Below, one piece after another: positions 10,301-22,925 of a stretch of 64,000 nt of DNA. The position numbers were made by a program, and so were the translations under genes. Source of the stretch: Trichomonas vaginalis G3 (taxonomy: Eukaryota > Parabasalia > Trichomonadida > Trichomonadidae); the NCBI RefSeq assembly GCF_026262505.1, contig NC_067203.1:23789411-23853410 (forward strand), in the 5' to 3' direction. The notes beneath the pieces are model-generated. The model had not been told where the DNA came from and searched no databases. It saw only the letters and a list, made by a program, of their open reading frames with translations. How positions within the stretch are numbered: position 1 is the first letter of the stretch; each line of letters opens with the position of its first letter.

Positions 10301-10438
10301 GATTCAAGCACAGGTATTTTCTGTGGAACTGCAGGAAATCATACACATGTTGTAGCTGGTATTACAGACCCAGCAGGTAATGGAAAAGATTATATGCCTC
10401 CTTATATAACAATGCACGCTTGGATACGAGTTGGTTAA
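7357..10438 (+). pseudogene. Collagen-like trimeric fibre, left copy
   Basis: The N-terminus (MTIAAYAYETNEARRAHELV) is shared with the fibre of set B. Residues about 142-178 form Gly-X-Y collagen repeats (GDTGPQGPQGIQ, GLDGKDGKDGK). A helical coiled region (about 230-330) follows, then repeated KADK/YVD and NINELQATLNSKADK units typical of trimeric phage tail fibres. The end has YPIGAVYTSM, NLPSHMHRFSG and YMPPYITMHAWIRVG, the phage tail-collar type tip. Likely a virion receptor-binding spike. The first 538 codons read through; the distal part is broken (several breaks). Confidence 0.75.
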
Positions 10439-10457
10439 AATCTTTAACTTTACATAA

Positions 10458-11538
10458 ATGAGCTTGAAAGAAGTATTCGAAAACATCCATGGAGGTCATT
10501 TAAGAAATTCAATGAAGCTGCAAAGAGTTCGGGATTTACTAACAGAGCTGAAGTGAAAAGGTTCTTTGACAAAAATGTTGTACATCAAAACAAAATAAAC
10601 CCTTACGACTACTTTTTACCAATTTACTCCAACACTCCTGACGCATACCAATTTGACACTCTCATTCAAAGCAGAAAAGGAGGACATAAACCATTCCTCA
10701 TCTTCATAAATGTTAACACTCGTAAAGCATATGCATATCCAATGAGAAATAAAGGAACTCGGAAGTGTTAAGAGTTTTACAAAAGTTTGTAGCAGAACAA
10801 AGCCAAGTATTTTAACATCAGACCAAGACGGTGCATACCTCAGCAACGAAATCACAGAATTTCTCATTAAGCATAACATAACTCACTACACTACTGAAGA
10901 CCATAACCATAACATACTCGGTATCATTAACCGCTTCATAAGAACGCTCAGAAGATTTAAATCAAGAGCGAGACTTTACCGAAGAAACAATGAAACATTT
11001 CATCGAAGTTTACAATTCCTCAACACATTCTACAAAGGACATACACCAAATTCAATGACACAAACAACAGAAGAAAAGTATATACAAAAGAAACGAAGCC
11101 AAACACAAAATATCAGAAATTCAACACAATTTACCCTCATTCCTGGTACAAAAGTTCGTGTAGTTCTTGACGACAACCGTTGACAAAGAAACGTTTAAGG
11201 TTAAGTCGAAATTATTATATCGTAGACTCTACGCAAGGTAATGGATATCTTATAAAAGCTGCTGACGACTCCATAGCATTTTACCCTCGTCATAAATTAG
11301 TCGAAAGTAGTAATGGCAAACTTGCTGAAACCATTGACGAAGCAAAGCGAGGAGTGGTTATTGAAATACTTGACTACAACATAAAGATGACACTTATAAA
11401 GTAAGATATGAAGGAGGCGTTGAAGATGTTATACCATCTAAGAACTTGAGAGAGTCGAAGCCAACACATCTGGGACCATTAGAGCGGGAGTACTGGAAAG
11501 ACAAAAATATGCCAGAAAGAATAAGAAAATTCTTCTAA
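10458..11538 (+). pseudogene. Retrovirus-like DDE integrase, left copy (broken)
   Basis: The core shows PFLIFINVNTRKAYAYPM around the first catalytic Asp position, then LTSDQDGAYLSNEITEFLIK with the second Asp, and a downstream helix near HNHNILGIINRFIRTLR. A C-terminal SH3/chromo-like module (RNYYIVDSTQGNGYLIKAAD) follows at about 11200-11400. The family inserts Polinton DNA into the host genome. Broken, several breaks. Confidence 0.75.
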
Positions 11539-11776
11539 ACTTTTTCATTAGATGTAAATCAGACAAAAATGAGAACAATCATGGAATTATTAATGGTACC
11601 ATTTATTTTTGTCATAAACTTTATTTATGTTAGAATGTTAGATCTAACACGTTTTCTAACCACTTTTCTAACATGGTCTAAAACTCTCGAAAATCATGAA
11701 TTTTTGACATTTCCTTATGAAAGAAAAATAACGCTAATTTTTTTCTAAGAAAAATTTTTATCTTGTATGTAAAGAT
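11539..11776. other. AT-rich intergenic stretch
   Basis: No ORF of note. It contains short T-runs and ACGCTAATTTTTTTC, a sequence also found before the KilA-N and GIY-YIG-like genes, so it is probably a promoter region for the gene at 11777. Confidence 0.4.
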
Positions 11777-12340
11777 ATGATTTCAACAATCGGCACAACA
11801 ACAATTCAAGCCCCGAACGGCGGGACTCTGTCCACAACAACAGCACCAAACTCGTTAGTCATGAATCCTACGTCAATGTTAGTAGAGATGAAAAACTTCA
11901 TTCCTTCTTCATATACTTTTGAAACAAAAATCCAGAAGATAAAGCAAGAACTTTTAACAAGTAATTTAGACTGTACCGCACAGGATGAAGAAAATGAAGA
12001 ATATCTTTATGACATGCAGGACATTATTGACCATTTACCCAAATTGCCTGAAATCCAACAACAAAAGCTCACTATTCATGAATTCGATGAAATAGAAGTG
12101 AAACCAACTGACTCAGTAGAAATAACGAAGTTCATACGAAAGGTAAATTATGAGTTTCTAGGATATCATTGCAACCATAAAGTTATGGACAAAGATTGCG
12201 ACATGGTTTATAAAAATATTTCTGACCTTTACAAATCCGAAGAATTTAAGACATACGATAACTTTGTTTCATTAGTTGCAAAATGTGTATGGCAGATAAG
12301 AGATAAGATGAAGAAGGTAAAGTATGGAATGAACAGATAA
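11777..12340 (+). CDS. Hypothetical protein of the KilA-N cluster (187 aa)
   Basis: Unrecognised. A Thr-rich N-terminus (MISTIGTTTIQAPNGGTL) is followed by an acidic middle (DEENEEYLYDMQDIIDHLPK) and a helical C-terminal half with several His/Cys residues (YHCNHKVMDKDCDMVY). Similar coding continues weakly to about 12.47 kb (NPQCSKCKAAMRI). It has no partner in the right set, although its two downstream neighbours do. Confidence 0.4.
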   Translation: MISTIGTTTIQAPNGGTLSTTTAPNSLVMNPTSMLVEMKNFIPSSYTFETKIQKIKQELLTSNLDCTAQDEENEEYLYDMQDIIDHLPKLPEIQQQKLTIHEFDEIEVKPTDSVEITKFIRKVNYEFLGYHCNHKVMDKDCDMVYKNISDLYKSEEFKTYDNFVSLVAKCVWQIRDKMKKVKYGMNR

Positions 12341-12526
12341 AACCAGCAGCTTTTGAGTTAAAGAAAACCATTGACGCCTTAGTTGTTCTAGCTGGTTTTA
12401 TTTCAATGTATAACGCAAAAATGAATCCGCAATGTTCTAAATGTAAAGCAGCAATGAGAATATAACTACTCAGTCAAAAGAGATAGAAAGAATGGCGAAA
12501 CGACTATGCTGACTTAAAAGAAAGAA

Positions 12527-13120
12527 ATGACAAACATTGAGTTTGAAACAGTTGAAAAGATAACAATGAACCAAAGTGGTTAGAATTGGTGATTTAAACG
12601 TAAGATACTCAAAGATAATACAAAAATATTCTTTGTCAGACATTATATCTCCATCTGAAAAGAACCAACCACTGGGTTAGAAATGCTTCACTCAGAAAAT
12701 TTTGACAAGAAATCCTGAGCTTATGATATCGTAGATTTCATGGAACTCAGCAATATTTCATAGACAAAAGTCTTATACCAAAGTTTTGTTATGGTTAGAC
12801 CCAGTTGTTGGATATAACTTCATAACATATGGTTCATTCGATACGAACGTTGCGTGAAGGCTTACTTTACATCGTTCAGAAACCGAAGGACTTCAATACA
12901 AAGAGAATTAAGATAGGAAGAACATATAATATACTAAAGTATGACTGTACAGTCAATAGAGTAAGGTTGTGTTCGTTAATGATATGAGAGCTGCTGAAAC
13001 AGAACTCTTGAAAAGTTTGAGAAAATGTATGGTGCTCCCAAAAGGTAAAGAAACGTTTGAAGTAGATGAGATAGAAAAGCTATAAAATTATTTGACGAAG
13101 TTGCTGAAAAATACATGTAA
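12527..13120 (+). pseudogene. GIY-YIG/T5orf172-like protein, left copy (broken)
   Basis: A broken second copy of the protein at 32844-33456. Shared stretches include the SLSDIISPS segment, a WLDPVVGYNFITYGSFDT segment and the RTYN...YD motif region. Members carry a GIY-YIG-type nuclease fold or its DNA-binding relatives. Orientation is opposite to the right copy. Many breaks. Confidence 0.6.
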
Positions 13121-13200
13121 AGCGTTTATTTTTGGTCTTTTTACAAGTAAGAAAATAACGCTAATTTTATTTTTATATTTTTTTATTGTATGTAAACAGA

Positions 13201-13990
13201 ATGTCAACAAGAGAAACACAACAAGCTATCGTTCATGAAGATAAATGAAGAATACGAGTTCAGTATAACAAACAGTTACGTCTCATTCGTTCGCAAAGAT
13301 GATAATGTACAAATGCAAAGTATTGAATGCTCTTCGTTCTACAAAGCAAGCATTCATTGGTTTGAAACCAACAGCAAAAGAATTTTAGAAGAATTTCTCA
13401 TATGTTGCTCCCTCGGAAAACCGAGGGATGAGATTCCGTAGAAAATCGCAAGAATTTGGCTCCTGGTTTGAAGGTTTATGTCATAGACTTCTTGTAATGC
13501 TGTAGCAATGTGGGCTTCACCTCGTTAGCTTGTTATATTTTCATGATGTTAGATGAAACTATATAGACAAGAACGTGAAGAGTAGAGAAAAAAACTTCAA
13601 GCAAAAGATGAAGTCATTGAATCCAAAGACAAAACAATACAGAAAAGAATACCACGTTCGGTACCAAAAGGAAAGGAAAGATTATAAGTATATGATTTAC
13701 ACTGAAGAGATGGAAAATGAAGAAGAAGAGATATGGTTATGTTGCATTTAGTCAGAAGAAACAACAAAGCTTTTAGACTTAGCTAAGATTTACAAATCTG
13801 ACAAGAAATGGTTCTATCGCGAAAACTTACCGATTTCAATGACACCGAATGAAAATGTAAACAGAATTGTCAAAATACGTTTCCCTCAAACACACTATGA
13901 ATAAAGGTTGACAATACTTACTTCAAAGAAGACTTACCTACTGAAAGAAAAGATAACAGATATTTTGAACAATTCAAAGAGGAAGAATGA
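13201..13990 (+). pseudogene. KilA-N domain protein, left copy (broken)
   Basis: A broken copy of 31924-32754, beginning MSTRETQQAIVHED. It includes a hairpin CCTCGG...CCGAGG within the region, and the ANAVAMW-type segment followed by a charged coil and the ENLPISMTPNE region. KilA-N proteins are DNA-binding regulators of large DNA viruses and phages. Many breaks. Confidence 0.65.
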
Positions 13991-14457
13991 ACATAATAAT
14001 ATTTTTGGTTAAATAAGCTTCAGGGTCAATTTTTTCTCAACCATGTTCACTTCCTTCGTCAATGTCAATTGAAGCTTCTCTTCAAACCTTTGAGTAAAAT
14101 TTCTGTATAACATTCTTATCGTTCATCGTTATTGTCTTCAGAGTGAGGATAATATTTCACATTTATTCACCTTCTTATATTCTTTTCGTTCGGAAAGATT
14201 CATAGCAATAGTGAAGAGAAGTCAATTGGTTAGAGTTCTTTATGACAGTATAGTGAAGTATCTTTGACATTCACGAAGAAACTCTTGTTTTCATAAACTA
14301 CTGCTAACTCTTGGAGTATAACGGTTTGCGGTTCCAATGGACAATAGCTAAATGGTCTGACATACTGACCAAACTTAGATTCTTTCAGCAACTTCTTTGT
14401 TAAAAGATTAACATTAACATGTTGGAAGCATTATTGAACCTCAATTCTTGATGGCTA

Positions 14458-14460
<3 letters not shown>
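13991..14460 (-). pseudogene. Degraded coding remnant
   Basis: The minus strand has one readable stretch, about FGQYVRPFSYCPLEPQ then VVYENKSFFVNVKD, which looks like the end of a beta-rich virion-type gene. I cannot assign a family. It abuts the poly-G tract. Broken. Confidence 0.3.
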
Positions 14461-14492
<32 letters not shown>

Positions 14493-14562
14493 AGGGGGGG
14501 CGGGGAGGGGAGGGGGGGGGGGGGGCGGGGGGGGGGTGAGGGGGGGGGGGGGACGAGGGGGT
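14461..14562. repeat. About 100-bp near-pure G tract
   Basis: Almost uninterrupted G with scattered A, C and T. Extraordinary in an AT-rich region and unlike any flanking sequence. It could be a sequencing or assembly artefact, or a true G-run; the sequence alone cannot decide. Confidence 0.9.
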
Positions 14563-14703
14563 AGCATTGTATGAAAAGAACTGTTGCAATTCTTGCATGT
14601 GCGTTTTAATTAATAAAAAATATTTAAATTATTTTTGAAAAATAAACTTAAAAAAATCTATCTAATTTTTTTCAAATAATATTTTTTTTATTTCCCTACA
14701 AAG

Positions 14704-17700
14704 ATGTATCCGGGAAGTGGTCTAAGTTAAGAGACACTCGGAAAATAAAACAATCTTCTTACAGAAGCTATATTATAGATGTTGCATGAAGCATTTTACG
14801 CAACAAACAAAAAAGCACTCGCTGAACATCATCAATGACTATAATGCGTGAAATTAACTTATGATAAATTCATGAGTTCAATTAATAAACAAAACATTTC
14901 CTTTATAATGACATTGCTATTGACTTATATCATAGACGTTCAATTACCTCATGAAGTAAGAAGAGAAATGTTTGACATAACAAAGGCCAATGACGGCGCG
15001 GGCGTAAGCCCATGCAAAACGTTGTGAAACAAGAAGAAGAGACGACAACGAAACAACAGAGAAGAGAGATGTTTAAAAGTGCTATAGAACAAGTTCGTAA
15101 AGCTAAACGATGTCATTCGTTCCATTGACGACAAACCAAAAGAAGGTGAGAGATGGTAAAGAAAGATGAAGAGAAAACAGGAGGAAGAGGAAATGTGAAG
15201 TTCAAGGCAATAGACCTCATTGAACTTTAACATCGAAGCTTTAGATGAACAAAACAGAGAATATTTAACACAAACATTTCGGTAAGGTTTTCAATGAGAA
15301 CTCTTAGAGAAAATAAAAATAAACTTCACAAACAGAGAATGGATGGTTATGTTATAAACTTGGTGGAAAGTATGAAATGTTCCTAACCGTTAAACCTTCA
15401 ATTAATATTGGAAATTACTACATCAGCTCTTGAAGGAGAACTTTATATCAGAGATAGAACAAATGCTGCAGGTATTGTTGAAATGCAGCTATGACATTCT
15501 TTCTTGACAAACACCTAAAGAATCTTACCGAAATAAAGATGTATGATTTAACCAGAATATGAAGGCTTAACGATTGCAGATGTAAAGAAAAGGCAAACAA
15601 AAAAGAGACCATATAGAAGATGAAAGCACACTGGACAAATGACCAGGAAAGCCATTTGGAAGCTCTAAAGCAAACAGGAGAACCCAGCACTTATAGAAAG
15701 CTTTTGGAAAGAATAATGGTGAAAAGAAGTTTATAAGGAAGAGAAGCGGTCAGTTCTGGGATATACTTTGCACAATTACCTATAAATCTTGAAACGCTAC
15801 CAAATCTTCACATGAACTGGAACAAAAGAACTGCAAGCACTTATGACAGAGGACAATTGTTTCGTTTTATGCTTTGCATTCAGGCGTGGAGTAAAATGAA
15901 GAAACTATTGACCACATGAGAGAAGTCAATTTCGTGTTAGAGACTTTCCTCAAAGTAAGTACAAAAATTTCTGACGGCAAAGGTATAATAATTTAATGTT
16001 ACCATTGGTTATTTCATGACTCAAGACATAATGAAATAAAGAGATAATATACCAAAAGACATGGCGAAACTGTTTAGAACTATTGACTTACTTCTTGTTG
16101 AAGACCACTACATGCTAAATGAAAGTTACCATGACAACATACTTCAATTCGCAACTAATTATACGAAAATCTTGACAGGAGTGCTGTGTGTGAATGACAC
16201 TGAGAAACAATAAAATATATATCAAAGAGAGAGAACAAAATATGTGAGTTCGTTTATGATGAGACAAACACCGTTATTGGGATGTTATGAAAAACCATGT
16301 GTGGAAAAAACAACAGAGTGCAAAATATTCGAACCTATTCTTATGGAGAGAACTTTTCACATATACTACTGAACTTATATAAACAGAACCTCATGCCATT
16401 AAAGATTTAGACATATGCTCCAAAGTATTGTGTACAACTGAAAGAAGAAAGCAGCAGTCCACAAGAAGTAAAATAAAGTCTAAATGCTAAATTTCATCCT
16501 GAGCCACGTTTTCTTGCTGACTTGAGCTGATAAGTAACGGATGGCTTTCCATAAAAGCTTTTAACATTGTTTAATGAACAAGTGAAGTATGTTTCAGTAG
16601 TGAAAGCAATATCGGTGTCAAACTGTGCAACAAGAATTTTTGGAAAGACTCCCTTGACAAAGAGTTTAATTATTTTCACAACTTCAGTTATGACACTAAA
16701 CTTCATCTTAAGACACATGACAGAAGTGAAAGAACTCCCATCATTAAAGTCACGAACAATGCAAATAACTGGCTTTAATAAAGGACGGGCAATTATTTAA
16801 AAGGACTCTTACAGTGTTATAAATAAGAAGCTTAAACTATTTCTGCTATGTTTAACTTACAAACAGACCCGAAAAAGAAGTCATTCTATAACTACTACAT
16901 GCAGTGTTTTGTTACAAAATGACAACAGAACTGGTTGTCATTTCTGAAGCAATGTAAGTTTAGTTCCATTGATGCAGATACATTTATGGAAGAAACATAG
17001 ATTCCAGCAAAGGTTGCAGAATAGATGAAAAGCGCACTTCGACTTAGAAAAATATAAGCACTTTAACTGCAAACAACGAATGTAAGAATTTTAAGAGAAG
17101 GTTTGTAAAGTTTCCGCAATGACTTATTGAAAGAGTTTGATTTAAAGCGTTATGACTACGGTTAGTATTTGTTCTATTGCTAACAAATGTTTGAGACAGA
17201 GTATACTTCCCGAATGGAAATCTTTATGACATCTCAAATAAACCAAGAGAATTTAATTTCGAGATGCATCAAGGTGGAAGGATGTATGTTTCAGAATAAT
17301 GAAAACAAAAAAGCAAAAAGAAACTCATCTGCTGACATTTCGACTACTGTTTCTTAATAATCTCTTCAGCTTATGCAAGATTGTATACCTTAGAAGGAAT
17401 TCCAAAAAGTATGAAGGAATAGATGACTAAGCACAGAGTAATCTCATGAGACATTTATTCGTGATGACCAAAAAGGTAACCCATTGGTGAAAATTTATGT
17501 CTGGCTTCTTTGTTCTCATTAAGATAACAGAGATTGGTATACCCAGAACACTTTCATTTAATAGTTTGGACCCTGAACTAAACATCCCAGAACTTAACGT
17601 CCAAGAAGTCAACACTTGCTGTCCTCAGTTTGTTTGACCATATAACATTACAAGACGCTCAGAAATATCAAGGTGTCAAATGTGAAAGTGTTGCAAGGAT

Positions 17701-18950
17701 ACTATTACGCATGGAAAACAGAGATATGAGATAAGAGATGAAGTAAAGAGTTTGTTTGAGTTACAGGTTAAAGTATAAGAAAGAAGGAAACCCCTTACAA
17801 AGAAATTATAAAAACTCATTCTGGAACAGCATTAATGGCAAAACTTTCTATCGTCCCTATTGAGTCCAAAAATAACCAATAGTAAATGACAAAGATGCTA
17901 TAAGTATGCCTATAAGAAATATTAAACCAACCATATATGAAAGTTCGATAGGTTGGAGGTTCAGATAAAACTATTTCAAGCTAACGAAAGAGCATTTGCA
18001 GGACCACTTTAACCTTCTGTCCACTTGTGTTAAATATTCTTGTCTATGTCCAAAACGTAATTATGAAAATGAAGTATTCTGTACTGCAGAGGGACATGGG
18101 ACTTCAATCTTATTTACTAGGATACCGACAGTATGGCACTTTATATAATGAAGAACATACCAAAGCTTGCAGCAGAGTTTAGAAGAGATAATGGTCGCTG
18201 AACTTATAGAAAGAAACCTTGTCAATTTCAATAACGCGACTTTGCAAGAATACAACTACCTGGAAAACAAAGTTTATGCTATAAAAGTATTTTTGTGGAA
18301 AGAAGACACTGACATAGATTACTCACATAACGATTTAAATGAAAGTTGGCATTCCACTGAGCAGAATGAAAGGACGTGAACCCAAGATGTTATTGCTTTT
18401 AAACGCTAAATGAAATGTTTCCTGAAGCTAATACATGCTATTACAATGCAATTAATAGAACATTCACATAACGGCTAGTTTGCGAACATCTATATGACAA
18501 AGACTCTGAGTTCAGTTTAATGAAACTTACAAAAAGCACTTTATGATGGTCAAAGATTGCATTCGACTGTATGGGTAAGTCATGTAGAACCTTGCTTTGC
18601 CTGGAGAAAGTTCAAATCTTTTCAATAACGACTAAAACAAGCTTATCGTAAAGTTGAAGTTCTGAGGTCATGGGCTTCGCCCTTGCCGCTAGCGGCTTTA
18701 TTTTTGTCAAAGCAATGAGGTCAATGATGAGGTCATTCGTGATAAAAATAAGCAGCAGTAGATTTACAAATACTGCGATGGTAGATTTAAGAGTTTGTGC
18801 TTAATGTAGAGACAGTCCCTTATGGTCTGGAGGCAAGACACTTTGGACAATTTATGGTCCATGAGTGGAGAAATGTCTATTCCAAAACCACGATTGAAGC
18901 CAGTTATTCTAGTATTTAGTGGTAGGGAAGTGGTGAAGTTCTTGTATGAC
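14704..18950 (+). pseudogene. Protein-primed DNA polymerase B, left copy (heavily broken)
   Basis: Patches resemble the polymerase at 37433-39586, for instance LLVEDHYMLNESYHDN near 16.1 kb beside VIVHNHFMLNES of that copy. SIANKCLRQSILPNGN near 17.2 kb has the look of a polymerase core segment. The extent of about 4.2 kb suits a full pPolB with its long N-terminal region. The family copies linear element DNA from a protein primer. Dozens of breaks. Confidence 0.55.
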
Positions 18951-20006
18951 CAATGAAACTATTTTCAACTCCTACTTAAGTTTTTGAATTATAATAAAGC
19001 TTGCTTTCTATCCCAAATGCCAGTGTGTTTACAATCTTGAAAATTCAATTTTTTCTCTCGGAAGCATTGCATCATAAGTTGAAAACATTCTTAAAATCAT
19101 CCACTTGTTCAGAGATTTGAAACCTTGATACGTAAAGGATTTTTTTTTCTTTAGCGACTTCATTGAATGGGATGAGAATACAACAAAACTGACAGTCATG
19201 AGTTCCATCTCAATTTTCATTAAATTCAATAATGAAAAGTCTATAAGTTGGTGGGCTTGAACACCTTTCTTTTCAGTTTGTTGCAGAGAAACTCACGTAA
19301 AGGCTGTAATAGAATTGTCACTGTCAATGTTGAACTTTTTTTTTTTCCTCGAAATCTTCATTAATGAAATCATACATTGCAACAATGTTGTTATCGTTTT
19401 AAAGTATTTGTATAATGTGAATGTTTTTGGGCGCTTTAAAAGACTGTTCGTCATTTTCTATCTCGACTTGAAGTATAAAGTCAACCTTTCTGAAAAGCAC
19501 GTGTTTATATACATGATGTTATGGCTCAATGTATCTTCTCTTCATTTAATGTTCTACAATCCAGTCTGTTTGGAAACTTAAACGTACTCTGTTCCCTTTA
19601 TTTGACGTCAGGTTTTCAACTGACACTGAGGCGCAAACAGATAAAGGTATTTGTCTATACATTTAGTTTGATAAAAATAAACCATTTACTCTCTTTCTTT
19701 GCTTCAGCTTCTTTAAGGGCTTTTGCTTCAGCTTCTTCTCTACTTTCTTCTGCCAGCAAGAACGTGGTTCTTTTGTCATTCCAGCAGCTAATGCAGCAAT
19801 TGGTTTTTTCACTAAGTTTCTCTTTGGTCCTCTCTGGCTTTTGTTCTTGTTTTTTTGTTCTTCAGTTCGGATAAAGATTGCTCACGAATTTCTTTTTCTT
19901 CAATTGCTTCAAACATCTATGACCACCTTGGGTCTTGTCCGTAGGCTTTGTCTGAGTCATTTGACTGTAGATAAAAAACTAAATTAAAACTTTAAATCCG
20001 ATGTAA
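18951..20006 (-). pseudogene. Degraded small-gene remnants
   Basis: The minus strand shows one remnant at about 19.03-19.64 kb (KKKSFTYQGFKSLNKWM, FSTYDAMLPREKIEFSRL) and a Glu/Lys-rich one at about 19.67-19.97 kb (MFEAIEEKEIREQSLSELKN). The second resembles the charged tails of small virion genes downstream of the right polymerase. No family assigned. Several breaks. Confidence 0.3.
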
Positions 20007-22080
20007 ATGAGCTTTTGTCAAAATCAGAACGAGAGTCTTTATATGTTAAATGAAACGCCAAGGGAATACAGACATTCCTTTCTATATGTAAGTCAGAGGT
20101 AAAGATGGTAAAATATATGTAAGAAAAAGAAAGGGTTCCATTAGCGAATAACAGAGAGCGACAACATTAAGGTGAACATGCGCAAGGGCGAAGCCACGAA
20201 GCCCATATATAACCTTCTTGTTCTAGATACTGAAAAATCAATAGAAAAAACCCCCAAAAAGAAAGGAACAGAAAAGGCCCCAAAGAGTTTTTTGTTTTTT
20301 CAATAACGAACTAAGAGCTTATTGCAAAAGTTTCGTGAATTCAATTGAAAAGCAAACGAGTCAAAGAACCCTGGACCGCGCAGTGAAAGAAGTTGAGAAC
20401 AAAAGAGAATGTACAGTTCATTGAAAATGTCAAGAAACAACTTCCCCACGAATGCAAGAAGAAGAAGTGAGAATAATGGAAAGTAAATAGATCTTATTTT
20501 TTATCGAAGTAATACATCAGAACAACAGCTAAACGAATTTACTCCAGCGAGCATATCATAGATTCGCCATAATTTCGAATATCATATGACAACTGCTTCA
20601 AATTGGGACAGCTAATAGAAAAGTATTCTGACGCAAAGTTCCATCAACAAACCTGGAACTGCTAAATGATACAAGCACTGGTAACACTTCAATTCTCTCA
20701 CCTCCTGTGAAATTGTTGGAACCTTTACAATACATTCATTTACGTATAAAGATGGAAGGTCCAAGGTTTATTGTAGATAAAGGAAATTGGTTTCAGGTTC
20801 CAATAAAAACTAAACCACCAGGATTTTGGATTGCGTTTCAGATGAACGCTTTCTATGCACGGTTGCTTGATACAAAATCTTGCAAATGGTCGTATCGTAT
20901 ATTCTCAAGACAAAACGCAAGAAGAAGAAGCATATATAAACTTCAAACTCACAAACTACCGAACAAATAAGAAAGTAAGAATGTTTTCTCAAAGCTTCGA
21001 CATGAAGATGCTTATTGGGTTCATTCGTAACATTGCAGAACAGAACAAGATGGTATGTCCATTACAGCAGAAAGACATTTGAATTTTAAGGCTTCGTTTA
21101 GAATTCCTGTTAGAAGAATTCCTTCCATTAGAAGCTATTCGATTTAATTCCATGCTTTTGCAGAGAAACATTCAAGCTTAAAAGTTCTTCAGTAGCGACG
21201 CCTTACAATGCACATCTATTCTGTAAAGTGATATCATTGAGACTTCAAGTCCAAACTCTAAAGTTGCACTTTGCTTCAGATTGCAAATCCAAACCGACAA
21301 ATAAATTTGTTCCATGGAATGAACCCATGTCACGTATCGACATAACGAAGGCGTAGAAGCTAGTGAGATACATGTTACTATTACAAACCTGTAAACCAGC
21401 AACTATTTCGAACAAAGATGGATTTAATGAATGTTTAATTTCATCCAAAGTCCATGCTCTTTAGACCCTAACATTTAAAGGCAGAACTTGTAGAACTTAC
21501 TACAAAACCGAGGCTTTTATGTTTCCTGTAAAGTTATGGATTGGATTCCTATGGACGGTTTCGCATCTCTCAAAGAATACAGAATAGTTCAAGTGCAACA
21601 TTTACAGCAGCTTATCCGCCTATTTAATGTTAAAAGTATTTGGCACTAATTTAAGAAAGAAAGACAACTATTATGTTAATTTTGAGAACCCTAAGTTTAA
21701 ATATCTTCAGCTTTCCATGGAGCTTATGGAAATATGCTGCAGAACCCGAAAAATCATATGCCTGTATTTTATGAAATGGTTGCGAACGCTTGCAATACAA
21801 ACAATGAATATGATAGGATTTAATGAAGATGTTAATGAGGTCATTGGTGGATGATGAGTATGTGGAACATAAATGGGATAGCTATGACAACACACATTTC
21901 TTATGTGGTTTTCCAACAGATAAGTGGACTTTTTGCTTCCAGCAAGGTCAAACATCTACTGCTCCAATAACATACAAATTGTCTGTTAAAGGACCTATTG
22001 AACTAGCAACTGAAAACGTACCAAAGCCACTTATGTGATTTATTGAGGATTGTTGCTTTGCCATTCAGGTGCGTGCTAAT
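20007..22080 (+). pseudogene. Major capsid protein region, left copy (heavily broken)
   Basis: The first 0.5 kb is unassigned coding. From about 20.5 kb there are segments suiting a double-jelly-roll capsid protein: FRIPVRR followed by a Pro/Phe-rich loop near 21.1 kb, and FLCGFPTDKWTFCFQQGQTS then ENVPKPLM near 21.9-22.03 kb. The last pair aligns in order with FWLGIPFADSEDF and KKFTKPIALFTEDALLKI of the right capsid. Many breaks. Confidence 0.55.
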
Positions 22081-22168
22081 GGAATCCCATAATAAGATTA
22101 GATGACTATAACTTAGCCACAGACGACAGTGAGGAATAAAGGATGAACGTTTATTTTTAAAGCTATAA

Positions 22169-22617
22169 ATGAGTTCTTCATCAAGCTCTCGTGAACTTCA
22201 CCATCTGTGAAACAAACTTTAACCAAACGATTATGGAGCACCTATTGAATATTTCCTTACGAGCTGCAACAATGGCAAAGAGAGTCTCACACAAGGTTAG
22301 GTGTTCCACCAGCTCCTGTCAAAAAATAGCATTTGGTCAAGTCCTTATATAAGATATGGTCTCCCACTAGGTTTTGCTAGCTACAAGCAGGAGCAGTTAA
22401 TGATGTTGAAAAGAAAATAAAGCAAATGTTGTAAATAATACTGAAGTAGCTGAAGTTAAACAAACTCCGACACCATCACAAACAACACCTTCAATGACTC
22501 CTGAACCTATGAAAGTACAAACTCCTGTTCAAAGTCAAGTCTCCTAAACCGACTCCAACATTTAAACCAGAACCCTACTCCTCAAATAAATCGTAAAACT
22601 CCTGCGTTTCCTATACA
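22169..22617 (+). pseudogene. Pro/Thr/Gln-rich small virion-type gene (broken)
   Basis: Begins MSSSSSSREL. The distal part is a Thr-Pro-Gln repeat (SQTTPSMTPEPMKVQTPVQS). The composition resembles the Pro-rich tails of the amphipathic mini-proteins at 40396-40797 and 44126-44368. A few breaks. Confidence 0.35.
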
Positions 22618-22677
22618 TAAAATAAATCGAACGTTATTATTCTTTAATTTATTATTATAATATTGATATTATTATTT

Positions 22678-22925
22678 ATGGATGAAATGACGACTAAAGT
22701 CACTGAAGCAATGAAAACAAAGTTTTTGGTAGAATCAATTAAATCAGGAGCGGTTCCAGAAGGTTTTTACGTTCATACTATGAAGGATGGTAAGTTCAGT
22801 TAGAAAAGATAAAGCAACCATTAGATAGAGAAGGATATTAAGGAAGATTAAACTTCATGAGGATAACATTGCTGACTTAAGAGAAGTTAGAAGAGTTGGA
22901 GAAAGCAGACGACAGTGAGTTATAA
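22678..22925 (+). pseudogene. Small hypothetical gene (broken)
   Basis: Readable start MDEMTTKVTEAMKTKFLVES then GAVPEGFYVHTMKDGK. It is preceded by an AT-only stretch with TTTAATTTATTATTAT. The end runs into the inverted repeat. Unknown function. Confidence 0.35.

Noticed and set aside
10458-11538. LTR retrotransposon integrase
   Set aside because: No LTRs, reverse transcriptase or gag nearby; it lies among capsid and polymerase genes typical of Polintons.
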